Below are positions 1 to 8,034 of a stretch of 64,000 nucleotides of DNA, one piece after another. Location: positions 5,715 to 69,714 of the forward strand of contig DYBL01000010.1 in assembly GCA_019418625.1 (NCBI GenBank). The letters run 5' to 3'. Below the pieces are notes generated by a model. The model was not told where the DNA came from. It saw nothing but the letters and a program-made list of their open reading frames with translations, and did not search any database. Both the position numbers and the translations under genes were made by a program. The stretch is from Clostridiales bacterium (GTDB lineage Bacteria > Bacillota > Clostridia > Oscillospirales > Oscillospiraceae). The first letter of the stretch is position 1. Each line of letters begins with the position of its first letter.

Positions 1-1874
1 TGGATGACGCGGACGTTGACCTCGTCGTTGGAGAGCTTCTCCAAAGAGGCCTTCACGGCCTCCACGCTGCCCTGGACGTCGGCCTTGACGATCAGGGGCA
101 GCTCCTTGCGCTCGCCGGCCTGGATCTGGTCGAACAGGTTCTCCAAAGAGACCTTCTGTACCGGCGCGGCGGCCTTGGCGCGGGCCTCGGCCTTACGCTG
201 CTCCACCAGCTCGCGGGCCATGCGCTCGTCTGCCACGGCGAAGAAGGGGCTGCCGGCCTCGGGGGCCTCGGAAAGGCCCGCGATCTCCACGGGCACGGAG
301 GGGCCGGCCTCGGTGAGGCGGTTGCCCTTGTAGTCGGTCATGACGCGGATACGGCCCACGGCGGTACCGGCGATGATGATGTCGCCCTGCTTGAGGGTGC
401 CGTTTTGCACCAGCAGCGTTGCCACGGGGCCGCGGCCCTTGTCCAGCCGGGCCTCGATGACGGTGCCCTGGCCGGCGCGGTTGGGGTTGGCCTTCAGCTC
501 TTCCATCTCGGCGGTGAGGGTGACCATCTCCAGCAGGTTCTCAATACCGATGTTCTTCTTGGCGGAGACTTTGCAGCAGATGGTCTCGCCGCCCCAGTCC
601 TCGGGCACCAGGCCGTACTCGGTCAGCTGCTGGAGCACCCGGTCGGGGTTGGCCTCGGGCTTGTCGATCTTGTTGATGGCCACGATGATGGGGATGTTCG
701 CGGCCTTGGCGTGGTTGATGGACTCCACCGTCTGGGGCATGATGCCGTCGTCGGCGGCAACCATCAAAATGGCGATATCGGTGATCATGGCACCGCGGGC
801 ACGCATGGAGGTGAACGCCTCGTGGCCCGGGGTATCCAGGAAGGTGATGGGCTTGCCGTTCACCTGCACCTGATAGGCGCCGATGTGCTGGGTGATGCCG
901 CCGGCCTCACCGGAGGCAACGGAGGTATTGCGGATGGTATCCAGCAAAGAGGTCTTGCCGTGGTCCACGTGGCCCATGACCACCACCACGGGGGCGCGGG
1001 GCACCAGATCCTCGGGCTTATCGGCGTGGTCGTCGATGAGCTTTTCCTCAATGGTGACCACGACTTCCTTCTCCACCTTGCAGCCCAGCTCCTCGGCGAT
1101 GATGGCAGCGGTGTCGAAGTCGATCAGCTGGCTCAAAGAGGCCATGACGCCGTTTTTCATCAGGCACTTGACCACTTCGGCGCCGGTCTTTTTCATACGG
1201 GAGGCCAGCTCGCCCACGGAGATCTCGTCGGGGATCATCACCTTGACGGGGGCCTTCTTGGCGATCTCCAGCTGGAGGCGGCGCATCCGCTCGGCCTCAT
1301 CCTGCTTGCGCTTGTTGGAGAAGGTCATGTTGCCCCGGCGCTGGTTGTTGGAGCGGATCTTCTCCTTGCCGCCGCGCTGCTGGCGCTGCATCCGGTCGGC
1401 GCGCTCGCCGCCCAGAGTCTCCAGACGCTCGTCGTACTTGGCAAGGTTCACGTCGCCGCCCTTGCGGGTATCCACGATCTTCTTCTGGGGCACCCGGGTC
1501 GTGGTGGCCTGGGATGCCTGGGGCGCCTTGGCCTCAGCCTTGGGCGCGGCGGCCTGGGGCTGGGTGCCCTGGGGCTTGGCGGGAGCGGGCTTGGTCTCTG
1601 CCTTTTCCTTGGCAGGGGCGCTCTTGCTCTCTTCCTTGGCCTCGGTCTTGGCGGCGGGCTTTTCCTGATAGGCCTCGGCAAAGATGGCCTGGATGTTGGC
1701 CACCTGGTTGTGCTGGGTCAGATAGTCGAAGATCAAAGACAGCTCATGGTCCGTGAGAACCTGCATGTGGTTCTTGGGAGCCGTGGCATACTTGGTCAGG
1801 ATCTCCGTGATGGTTTTGGTGGGCAGGCCGAAATCCTTCGCCACCTCATGCACTCTGTATTTCTCAATACCCAA
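1..1874 (-). CDS. infB: Translation initiation factor IF-2, C-terminus cut by window edge
   Basis: IF-2 is the GTPase that brings fMet-tRNA to the 30S subunit and promotes subunit joining. About 624 N-terminal residues are present; the remainder lies beyond position 1. I place the start at a TTG (1874) preceded by GAGGTG, because it gives the expected N-terminus ([18 protein letters not shown]2_N domain). A Lys/Ala/Pro-rich linker follows (about 80-140), then a second IF2_N-like segment and the G domain from about residue 295. G-box motifs are visible: [20 protein letters not shown] and a SAKK segment; domains II and III follow. It is the last visible gene of the rimP-nusA-rnpM-ylxQ-infB operon, starting about 70 bases after ylxQ. 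The call is secure; only the TTG start is inferred. Confidence 0.96.
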   Translation of the reverse strand, partial: MGIEKYRVHEVAKDFGLPTKTITEILTKYATAPKNHMQVLTDHELSLIFDYLTQHNQVANIQAIFAEAYQEKPAAKTEAKEESKSAPAKEKAETKPAPAKPQGTQPQAAAPKAEAKAPQASQATTTRVPQKKIVDTRKGGDVNLAKYDERLETLGGERADRMQRQQRGGKEKIRSNNQRRGNMTFSNKRKQDEAERMRRLQLEIAKKAPVKVMIPDEISVGELASRMKKTGAEVVKCLMKNGVMASLSQLIDFDTAAIIAEELGCKVEKEVVVTIEEKLIDDHADKPEDLVPRAPVVVVMGHVDHGKTSLLDTIRNTSVASGEAGGITQHIGAYQVQVNGKPITFLDTPGHEAFTSMRARGAMITDIAILMVAADDGIMPQTVESINHAKAANIPIIVAINKIDKPEANPDRVLQQLTEYGLVPEDWGGETICCKVSAKKNIGIENLLEMVTLTAEMEELKANPNRAGQGTVIEARLDKGRGPVATLLVQNGTLKQGDIIIAGTAVGRIRVMTDYKGNRLTEAGPSVPVEIAGLSEAPEAGSPFFAVADERMARELVEQRKAEARAKAAAPVQKVSLENLFDQIQAGERKELPLIVKADVQGSVEAVKASLEKLSNDEVNVRVI

Positions 1875-1943
1875 TAAAAACACCTCGTTATGCTCCAACC
1901 CGAGGGCTGGGGAAATTTTTACAAGTGACTGCCCCGAGGCAGA

Positions 1944-2654
1944 TCAGGATTCCTTCTTGCGGAAGGAGCCCTTGCCCTTTTTCACGGGGCGGCTGTTGGC
2001 GTATGGATTCGGGGCGCTGCCGCGCTTTGCGGCAAAGCCTCTGCCGGGCTTGCCGTCACGGGCCGGAGAGGCATCTGCGCGGCACCGGTCGCTTCGGTCC
2101 CGGGCGGGGGCTGCCGTCTTGCGGGGCGCATCCCGGTCCGGACGGGGGCGCCTGCCCGGCGCCTTTTGTACATTTGCGGGGGCTTTGGCGGGCTCTTCTG
2201 CCCGGCGCTGGGGCTTTTCCCTGCGGGCTTCCGCGCTCCGGGGCGCTTTGGCCTGGGCTTCGTGCAGGCGCTTGCGCTCGGCGGCCCGCTTGGCCTTGAG
2301 CTCCATCCGCTGGGCAAGGTCGGCGTATCGCGCCGGGTCCATCTGTCCCAGGCGGTTTGCCACCGCGCCTGCAAGGCCCAGGTCCGTGACGCCGGCCATG
2401 GCCACGCTGGCCCGGCCCAGTGCCCGGCCCAGCTCCGCCTTGGAAACCGGCAGCTCAGCAAGCAGGCACTGGCCCTCCCGGGCGAAGCGCTCTGCCCGGC
2501 GGCGGGTGGAGTCGGGCGCGTCGGCACACAGGACCAGAAGCCGGATGGCCCGGCACTCGGCGGCTTCCGCCACCGGCTCCTCGCCTACGGCCAGATGGTT
2601 GCCCCGCAGGCACAATCCCAGCAGGGAGGCAATGGCGTTATTGTCCATCCGCAC
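1944..2654 (-). CDS. ylxQ: YlxQ-like L7Ae/L30e-family RNA-binding protein with long basic tail
   Basis: The N-terminal ~100 residues look like an L7Ae/L30e/Gadd45 RNA-binding fold (LLGLCLRGNHLAVGEE, later LLVLCADAPDSTRRR). The position between rnpM/ylxR and infB is that of YlxQ in Firmicutes. The usual family length is about 100 residues. This protein has 236, because of an Arg/Lys/Ala/Pro-rich low-complexity tail (about 115-236) ending in GKGSFRKKES. The start overlaps the end of rnpM by 17 bases, so translation is probably coupled. Cytoplasmic; ribosome or RNase P association is plausible for the family, but no specific function follows from the sequence. Confidence 0.75.
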   Translation of the reverse strand: MRMDNNAIASLLGLCLRGNHLAVGEEPVAEAAECRAIRLLVLCADAPDSTRRRAERFAREGQCLLAELPVSKAELGRALGRASVAMAGVTDLGLAGAVANRLGQMDPARYADLAQRMELKAKRAAERKRLHEAQAKAPRSAEARREKPQRRAEEPAKAPANVQKAPGRRPRPDRDAPRKTAAPARDRSDRCRADASPARDGKPGRGFAAKRGSAPNPYANSRPVKKGKGSFRKKES

Positions 2655-2916
2655 CTCCCAGTTCTGCCTCCATGGCGTCGTACACCTCCGGCGGGATGGC
2701 CACCTCGAAGGCCCGTTCCAGCGCCCGGGACTTGCGGGCCTTTTTCAAACAGGCCACGTCGTGGCACACATAGGCGCCCCGGCCGGGCTTCTTGCCCACA
2801 AAGTCCAGCGAGACGGTTCCCTCGGGGGAACGCACCACCCGCAGGAGGGATTTCTTGTCTTTCATCTCACGGCAGCCCACACACTGCCGCTGGGGGATCT
2901 TTTTCGGCTTTGGCAT
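2638..2916 (-). CDS. rnpM: YlxR/RnpM, DUF448 RNA-binding protein
   Basis: This 92-residue protein has the family marks RQCVGCREMKDKKSLLRVV near the N-terminus and GRGAYVCHDVACLKKA in the middle. The family (DUF448, YlxR) was renamed RnpM after binding and modulation of the RNase P RNA were shown in B. subtilis. It sits immediately after nusA, with 27 bases between, and overlaps ylxQ downstream. This is the standard order in the nusA-infB operon. Length and motifs are normal. Confidence 0.93.
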   Translation of the reverse strand: MPKPKKIPQRQCVGCREMKDKKSLLRVVRSPEGTVSLDFVGKKPGRGAYVCHDVACLKKARKSRALERAFEVAIPPEVYDAMEAELGGADGQ

Positions 2917-2943
2917 CGCACAGACCGCCTTTCCGTTTGGTAC

Positions 2944-4128
2944 TTATTCCTCGCTGCCGGCCTCGGCAGCGTCCTGGGCGTCATCGGCCAGGGAAGGCTC
3001 CTGGGCAGACACGGAGGCGTCCGCATCCTCCTCGGGGTCCCGGTAGCTCTGGGGCTTGATGTCGATCTTGTAGCCGGTCAGGCGGGCGGCCAGGCGGGCG
3101 TTCTGGCCCTCCTTGCCGATGGCCAGGGACAGCTGATCGTCAGGCACCACGCAGCGGCAGGCCTTGCCCTCGTCCGCCATCCACACGTCCACCACGTCGG
3201 CAGGCGCCAGGGCGGCGGCGATGAACTGGGCGGGATCCTCGTTCCACTTGATGATATCGATCTTCTCGCCCCGCAGCTCTTCCACGATGGCGGCGACCCG
3301 CTGGCCCTTGGGGCCAACGCACGCGCCGATGGGATCCACGTTCTCGTCGTTGGACCACACGGCCATCTTGGTGCGGCTGCCCGCCTCACGGGCGATGGAG
3401 CGCACCTCCACGGTACCGTCGTAGATCTCGGGCACTTCCAGCTCGAAAAGGCGCTTGACCAGGCCCGGGTGGGTACGGGAGATGAGCACTTGGGGACCAC
3501 GGGTGGACCGGCGGACCTCCACCACGTACACCTTCACGTGCATGCCCTCGGTCAGCTCCTCGCCGGGCACCTGCTCGCCGGCCATGAGCAGAGCCTCCGT
3601 GGACTCGCTGCCGGTGCCGATGCGCAAAGAGACGTTGCCGTTGCGGGGATCGATGCGGGTGACCACACCGGTGAGGATCTCATGCTGCTTGGAGTTGAAC
3701 TCGTCGTACACCATGCCGCGCTCGGCCTCCCGCAGGCCCTGGATGATGACCTGCTTGCCGTTGCCGGCGGCGATGCGGCCGAACTCCACCGTGTCCACGG
3801 GGAGGTTGATGACGTCTCCCACCTCATAGCGGGCGGAGATGTGCTTGGCCTCCTCCACCAGGATCTCATTGGCGGGGTCCACATAGTCCTCCTCGGCCAC
3901 CACGTTCTTCTGCACGAACATCTTCATGGTGTGGCGCACCTCGTCCACGTCCACGATCACGTTCTCCACGCCGTCGTGATCCCGCTTGTAGGCGGTGGTC
4001 AGGGCCTGGATGATCTTATCGAGCATGAAGGACTGGGGGATGCCCCGCTCCTTCTCCAGCAGTTCCAGGGCGGCGAAGATCTCCGCGGGGTTGAAGCCGA
4101 CGGGCTCCTTTTGCTTTTTGCCTTTCAT
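2944..4128 (-). CDS. nusA: Transcription elongation/termination factor NusA
   Basis: NusA binds RNA polymerase and nascent RNA and tunes pausing, termination and antitermination. The 394 residues comprise an N-terminal polymerase-binding domain (1-~130), an S1 domain (~135-205, VGDVINLPVDTVEFGRIAA), and two KH domains. KH1 carries VDPIGACVGPKGQRV and KH2 carries LSLAIGKEGQNARLAA. An acidic tail of about 35 residues follows. Length fits the Gram-positive form, which lacks the C-terminal acidic repeats of E. coli NusA. It lies 51 bases after rimP and 27 before rnpM, in one operon. Confidence 0.98.
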   Translation of the reverse strand: MKGKKQKEPVGFNPAEIFAALELLEKERGIPQSFMLDKIIQALTTAYKRDHDGVENVIVDVDEVRHTMKMFVQKNVVAEEDYVDPANEILVEEAKHISARYEVGDVINLPVDTVEFGRIAAGNGKQVIIQGLREAERGMVYDEFNSKQHEILTGVVTRIDPRNGNVSLRIGTGSESTEALLMAGEQVPGEELTEGMHVKVYVVEVRRSTRGPQVLISRTHPGLVKRLFELEVPEIYDGTVEVRSIAREAGSRTKMAVWSNDENVDPIGACVGPKGQRVAAIVEELRGEKIDIIKWNEDPAQFIAAALAPADVVDVWMADEGKACRCVVPDDQLSLAIGKEGQNARLAARLTGYKIDIKPQSYRDPEEDADASVSAQEPSLADDAQDAAEAGSEE

Positions 4129-4179
4129 TCGTGATTCTCCTTTTATTGATACGTCTTTTTCAAACGAACAGGAACGGTT

Positions 4180-4641
4180 TTAAAATTCCACCCGCAGCCG
4201 TACCAGAGCCACGTCCTTTTTCTCAAAGGTCAGATCCTGGGTGCCCACGGTGATGGTGACGGCGCCGGTGGCCTCGTCATAGGCCTTGAGATGGCCGGCG
4301 AACTCCTTGCGGCCGTCCAGATTGCGGTAGAGCTTCACCAGCACGGGGCTGCCCAGGAAGCGGGCAAAGTCCCCGGGGCGCTTGAGGGCCCGCTCGGCGC
4401 CGGCAGAGCCCACCTCCAGGGTGTAGCTTCCCTCGATGGGGTCGGCCTCGTCCAGAAGGTCACTGACCTTGCGGGAGACGGCCTCGCAGTCCAGAATATC
4501 CACGCCGCCCTCCTTGTCCAGCAGGATGCGCAGATACCAGGTGCCCGCCTCCTTGACGTATTCCACGTCCCAGAGGGTGCATCCCTGCTCGGCAATGGCG
4601 GGCGCGGCCAGTTCCGCGGTCAGCTCCGTGATCTTCTTCAT
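4180..4641 (-). CDS. rimP: Ribosome maturation factor RimP
   Basis: RimP assists late assembly of the 30S subunit. The 153 residues give an N-terminal alpha/beta domain (LWDVEYVKEAGTWYLRILLD) followed by the Sm-like C-terminal domain with LTFEKKDVALVRLRVEF at the end. The usually strong motif LEVSSPG..RPL appears here as LEVGSAGAERALKRPGDF, a mild divergence. The start ATG (4641) follows AAGGGGGA. It is first in the rimP-nusA-rnpM-ylxQ-infB operon, with a candidate promoter about 110 bases upstream. Confidence 0.95.
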   Translation of the reverse strand: MKKITELTAELAAPAIAEQGCTLWDVEYVKEAGTWYLRILLDKEGGVDILDCEAVSRKVSDLLDEADPIEGSYTLEVGSAGAERALKRPGDFARFLGSPVLVKLYRNLDGRKEFAGHLKAYDEATGAVTITVGTQDLTFEKKDVALVRLRVEF

Positions 4642-4753
4642 GGGAAATCCCCCTTTATTTTACAAAAAATGCAAAATTTGACCGGCCAAAAAAGGCCAAC
4701 AAAAAGAGCGGACCACTGGCCCACTCCACACACCTTACTCTTCTAACATACAC

Positions 4754-4782
4754 ACCATACCACAGATGGGGAGAAAGCGCAA
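4754..4782 (-). promoter_or_regulatory. Candidate sigma-A promoter of the rimP-nusA-infB operon
   Basis: On the minus strand TTGCGC (4782-4777) and TATGGT (4759-4754) are separated by 17 bases. This leaves a leader of roughly 105 bases before rimP. The leader contains a short GGCC-A/T-GGCC hairpin near 4680-4700 and an A/T-rich stretch before the ribosome site. Assignment is by similarity to consensus only. Confidence 0.45.
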
Positions 4783-4815
4783 GCCCTTTCTTGCGGTTTT
4801 CTTTATTATATTGTG

Positions 4816-4856
4816 TAAAAAAACCGCCGGATATGCGCTTACGGCATACCCAGCGG
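4816..4856 (-). terminator. Rho-independent terminator of the zur-znuCB operon
   Basis: Read on the minus strand, a 13-pair stem (CCGCTGGGTATGC with GCATATCCGGCGG, two G-U pairs) has a 7-base loop and is followed by seven Ts. It begins 7 bases after the znuB stop. Confidence 0.85.
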
Positions 4857-4862
4857 TATCTT

Positions 4863-5678
4863 TCAGCGGCGGCGCAGGGCCGACGTCAGGCAGGAGAGCA
4901 GGAACAAGGTGAGGTTCGCCACCACCACCGATGCGCCCACCGGTGTGGACAGCGTGAAGGAGGCCACCAGGCCCGTGCAGAAGCAGGCCACGGATGTGAC
5001 AGCGGCGCACACCACTACGCCCCGGAAGCTCTTGAACAGCCGCATGGCCGTCAGGGCGGGGAAGATGACCAGGGAGGAGATGAGCATGGCGCCCATCATC
5101 CGCATGCCCAGCACGATGGTCAGGGCCGTGAGGATGGAGAGCAGGGTATTGTAGCGGTCCACCTTCAGCCCTGTGGCCCGGGAGAAGTTCTCGTCAAAGG
5201 TGACGGCGAAGAGCTTGTGGTAGAAGAGGATGAACAGCACCAGCACGGCGATGCACAGCGCCACGGACAGTACCACATCCGCCTCCGTCATGGCCAGCAC
5301 CGAGCCGAACATGTAGTTATCCACGTCGGTGGTCATGCCGGTGGTCTGAGAGATGACGATGATGCCGATGGCCAGGGCCGACGCGCTCATGACGGCGATG
5401 GCCGCGTCGCTGTTCCAGCGGGGATGGCTGGCCATGCGCAGCAGGAAAAAGGCCGCCAGGATCACCACCGGAATGGAGAAGTACAGCGGCGTCACCCCCA
5501 GGGCCACGGCGATGGCCAGGGCGCCGAAGGATACATGGCTGAGGCCGTCGCCGATCATGGAGTAGCGCTTGAGCACGAGAGAAACGCCCAGCAGCGCCGC
5601 GCACAGGCTCACCAGCACGCCGGCGATGAGGGCCCGCTGCATGAAGGGATAGGAGAAGATCAGGCTCAAAGACATCAT
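4863..5678 (-). CDS. znuB: Zinc/manganese-type ABC transporter permease (ZnuB-like)
   Basis: A 271-residue, all-helical membrane protein with about eight hydrophobic segments, matching the ABC-3 family of zinc/manganese/iron permeases. Typical segments include YSMIGDGLSHVSFGALAIA near residue 40-60, which matches the coupling region of ZnuB/MntB proteins, and GMRMMGAMLISSLVIFPA near residue 195. It probably forms a homodimeric channel with the ATPase encoded just upstream. The genes overlap by 4 bases. No substrate-binding protein (znuA) is found in the window, so the complex must use one encoded elsewhere. Confidence 0.9.
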   Translation of the reverse strand: MMSLSLIFSYPFMQRALIAGVLVSLCAALLGVSLVLKRYSMIGDGLSHVSFGALAIAVALGVTPLYFSIPVVILAAFFLLRMASHPRWNSDAAIAVMSASALAIGIIVISQTTGMTTDVDNYMFGSVLAMTEADVVLSVALCIAVLVLFILFYHKLFAVTFDENFSRATGLKVDRYNTLLSILTALTIVLGMRMMGAMLISSLVIFPALTAMRLFKSFRGVVVCAAVTSVACFCTGLVASFTLSTPVGASVVVANLTLFLLSCLTSALRRR

Positions 5679-6385
5679 TCCACCTCCCGGAACCGCCGCC
5701 CCTGGGGGGAGGCCAGATACTCCGCCACCGTGCCGGAGAACACGCTGCTGCGGCCGATGTGCAGCACGGTGCGGGCGCTTTTGAGGGCCGCTTTCAGGTC
5801 GTGGGTCACCATGACCACGGCCATGTGCTCTTTTTCATTGAGATAGGCCAGGGTCTTGTAAAGATCCTGGGCCGCGGCCGGGTCCAGCCCGGTGATGGGC
5901 TCATCCAGAATGAGCAGGGAGCTGGCGGCGCACAGCGCCCGGGCCAGGAGCACCCGCTGCTGCTGACCGCCGGACAGGTCCCGGTAGCACTGGTCCTTCA
6001 GCTCTAAAACCCCCAGCTTGCCCATGTTCATGAGCGCCTGGGACTTCTGGGCGGCGGAGTAGAAAAAGCGGTTTTTCCGCTGGTTGAGGCAGCCGGAGAG
6101 CACCACCTCGTACACGGTGGCAGGGAAGTCCCGCTGGGCACGGGTCTGCTGGGGCAGATATCCGATGGCGCCCCGCTGGAGCTCCGGCGAGCGCAGGATC
6201 TGCCCGGACTGGGGCGGCAGCAGGCCCAGAAGGCCCCGCAGCAGCGTGGACTTGCCGGAGCCGTTGTCGCCCACGATGCAAAGGTAGTCCCCGGTGCGGA
6301 TGGTCAGGTCCAGATGGGTCAGCACGCTCTGGCCCTCATAGCCCAAAGACACGTCCCGGCAGACGATCAGTTCATTTTGTTCCAT
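5675..6385 (-). CDS. znuC: Zinc/manganese-type ABC transporter ATPase (ZnuC-like)
   Basis: The protein is 236 residues if started at ATG 6385 (MEQNELIVCRDVSLGY). A longer in-frame extension upstream reads through the zur gene in another frame and is not credible. Motifs: Walker A GDNGSGKST near residue 37, Q-loop, signature LSGGQQQRV, Walker B LLILDEP and switch H (MVTHD). It powers ZnuB. The start lies inside the last 14 bases of zur and the end overlaps znuB, so the three genes are translationally linked. Confidence 0.93.
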   Translation of the reverse strand: MEQNELIVCRDVSLGYEGQSVLTHLDLTIRTGDYLCIVGDNGSGKSTLLRGLLGLLPPQSGQILRSPELQRGAIGYLPQQTRAQRDFPATVYEVVLSGCLNQRKNRFFYSAAQKSQALMNMGKLGVLELKDQCYRDLSGGQQQRVLLARALCAASSLLILDEPITGLDPAAAQDLYKTLAYLNEKEHMAVVMVTHDLKAALKSARTVLHIGRSSVFSGTVAEYLASPQGRRFREVE

Positions 6386-6785
6386 GGGCGTCCTCCTCGG
6401 CACAGTTTTCGCAAAGCCCCGTGAACACCGTGCCCCGGGGGTCGATGCGGAAGTGGTGCTCCCGCTCCAGGTGGTCGTACAGGGACTGAAGATGGGTGCA
6501 GTCCACATGGCGGACCCGGCCGCAGCGGCTGCACTTGAGCAGCACGCAGTCCCGGTGGCCGCCGGCGTGGCCGCACAGATGGAAAAAGGCGCCCTCCGCC
6601 GTGTTGATCTTGTGCACCTGCCCGGTGAGCGTGAGCTTTTCCAACTGGCGGTAAATGGTGGCCAGCCCCACGGGGCAGCCGTCCTGGCGCAGCGCCTGGG
6701 CAAGGTCCGCCGCCGTCAGGGGCTCTCCCTGCCGCTGCTCCAGACACCGCAGCACCGCCTGCTGCTGTTTGGTGGTATAGGACAT
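6372..6785 (-). CDS. zur: Fur-family metalloregulator, probably Zur
   Basis: A 137-residue Fur-family repressor. The N-terminal winged helix (MSYTTKQQQAVLRCL, then GLATIYRQLEKLTLTGQV) is followed by a metal-binding dimerisation domain with HLCGHAGGH, the CSRC pair and the CENC pair that hold the structural zinc. Being first in an operon with ZnuC and ZnuB argues for a zinc-sensing Zur rather than Fur or PerR. A perfect inverted repeat 12-40 bases upstream of the start is the likely autoregulatory operator. The ribosome site TTGGAGG is strong. Confidence 0.85.
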   Translation of the reverse strand: MSYTTKQQQAVLRCLEQRQGEPLTAADLAQALRQDGCPVGLATIYRQLEKLTLTGQVHKINTAEGAFFHLCGHAGGHRDCVLLKCSRCGRVRHVDCTHLQSLYDHLEREHHFRIDPRGTVFTGLCENCAEEDAHGTK

Positions 6786-6796
6786 ACGTTGCCTCC

Positions 6797-6825
6797 AATA
6801 TGAAAACGAAAATCGTTTTCATATT
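6797..6825. promoter_or_regulatory. Zur/Fur-type operator, perfect 13-bp inverted repeat
   Basis: Arms AATATGAAAACGA and TCGTTTTCATATT are exactly complementary around an AAA centre. The site lies just upstream of the zur ribosome site and would overlap its promoter. Size and A/T-rich dyad symmetry suit Fur-family boxes. Assignment to Zur is inferred from the operon. Confidence 0.75.
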
Positions 6826-6857
6826 ATAAACGGGCCGTGAAAAAAGTCAAGAGCAGT

Positions 6858-6886
6858 TGCAAATTTCCGGGAAATGGGGTATGGTA
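6858..6886 (+). promoter_or_regulatory. Candidate promoter of the nucleotidyltransferase gene, with a palindrome in the spacer
   Basis: TTGCAA (6858-6863) and TATGGT (6881-6886) are 17 bases apart. The spacer contains the perfect palindrome ATTTCC-G-GGAAAT (6864-6876), a possible operator. A CGCCGCA/TGCGGCG hairpin (6901-6917) follows in the leader. Confidence 0.45.
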
Positions 6887-6936
6887 GGCTTATCAAAACG
6901 CGCCGCATGGTGCGGCGTGGGAGTAGGAGAGACGAT

Positions 6937-7854
6937 ATGAAAGTTTCACTGGTCATCATGGCCGCGGGCCTGGGTTCCCGCTACGGAGGCAGCAAGCAGG
7001 TGGACGGCATCGGCCCCCACCATGAGATCTTGATGGAATACTCGATTTATGACGCCATCCGGGCGGGGTTCAACAAGATCGTGTTCATCATCAAACCGGA
7101 GATGGAGGAGATGATGCACCGGCTGTGCGGCGACTATCTGGCAGGCAAGACCGCCCGGGACGGAAGTCCTGTGGAAGTGGCCTACGCCTTCCAGGATTTT
7201 TCCTCTGTGCCGGACTTTTATCACATCCCCCCCGAGCGCACGAAGCCCTTCGGCACCGTGCATGCCCTGCTGTGTGCGGCGGATGTGGTGCACGAGCCCT
7301 GCTGCGTCATCAACGCCGACGATTACTACGGCATCGACGCCTACCGTACCATTTATGAAGAGCTGATCCGCCTGCCCGAGACGGGCAAGGCCACCATGGT
7401 GGGCTATCTTTTGAAAAATACCGCCAGTCTCCACGGCACGGTCTCCCGGGGCGTGTGCACCGTGGCGGGCGGCAAGCTCCAGTCTGTGCGGGAGGCGCTG
7501 AAGGTGCAGCTCTATCCGGACGGCACCCTGCGGGACCTGGCCCGGGACGAGTCCCTGGCGCCGGACACGGTGGTGTCCATGAACTTCTGGGGCTTCATGC
7601 CCAGCATCTTCCCCGCCCTCCGGGAATACTTTGAAAACTTCCTGCGCAACGAGGCGGGCGAGGACCTCAAGGCCGAGTGCCTGCTGCCGGTGATGGTGGA
7701 CCAGCAGATGAAGGCGGGAAAGCTGGAGGTGTCCGTGCTCCACTCCGCCGACAAGTGGTTCGGCATGACCTATCAGCAGGACCGCGCCGTGGTGGCCGAA
7801 GAGCTGCGGAAGCTCCATCAGCGGGGAGATTATCCCGAAAGCCTGCGGGGGTAA
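6937..7854 (+). CDS. Sugar-phosphate nucleotidyltransferase-like protein
   Basis: A 305-residue GT-A-fold NTP_transferase protein. The N-terminal nucleotide-binding loop is MAAGLGSRYGGSKQVDGIGP, and the metal-binding acidic motif is NADDYYG near residue 125. No left-handed beta-helix domain follows, so it is the short form. I start at ATG 6937 after GTAGGAGAG; the in-frame extension upstream overlaps promoter-like sequence and lacks a ribosome site. Related Firmicute proteins are annotated only as nucleotidyltransferase, and I see nothing that fixes the sugar. It is monocistronic, with its own terminator. Confidence 0.8.
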   Translation: MKVSLVIMAAGLGSRYGGSKQVDGIGPHHEILMEYSIYDAIRAGFNKIVFIIKPEMEEMMHRLCGDYLAGKTARDGSPVEVAYAFQDFSSVPDFYHIPPERTKPFGTVHALLCAADVVHEPCCVINADDYYGIDAYRTIYEELIRLPETGKATMVGYLLKNTASLHGTVSRGVCTVAGGKLQSVREALKVQLYPDGTLRDLARDESLAPDTVVSMNFWGFMPSIFPALREYFENFLRNEAGEDLKAECLLPVMVDQQMKAGKLEVSVLHSADKWFGMTYQQDRAVVAEELRKLHQRGDYPESLRG

Positions 7855-7885
7855 AGCATATGCCCTCCGGCATCCATTCATGAAA

Positions 7886-7920
7886 AGAGCGTTCCCGGTG
7901 TTTGCCGGGGGCGTTTTTTT
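7886..7920 (+). terminator. Rho-independent terminator after the nucleotidyltransferase
   Basis: An 11-pair stem with G-T pairs (AGCGTTCCCGG with CCGGGGGCGTT), loop of six bases, then a T run. Confidence 0.85.
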
Positions 7921-8034
7921 GCCCGTAAAGGGGTTGTAAAAAATTGATACCGAATTTTCAATCTTTTGTTTCGACTTTTTCCGCCCAGAACCGTCTAATT
8001 AGTATAGAAGGGAACCACACGGGAAGGGGCGGTC

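Noticed and set aside
405..1877. Long plus-strand open frame opposite infB
   Set aside because: His/Gly/Leu-rich nonsense translation, antisense to the clear IF-2 frame; produced by GC-rich codon use.
1753..4134. 793-codon plus-strand frame opposite nusA, rnpM and ylxQ
   Set aside because: Spans three conserved minus-strand genes and has no recognisable motif or ribosome site.
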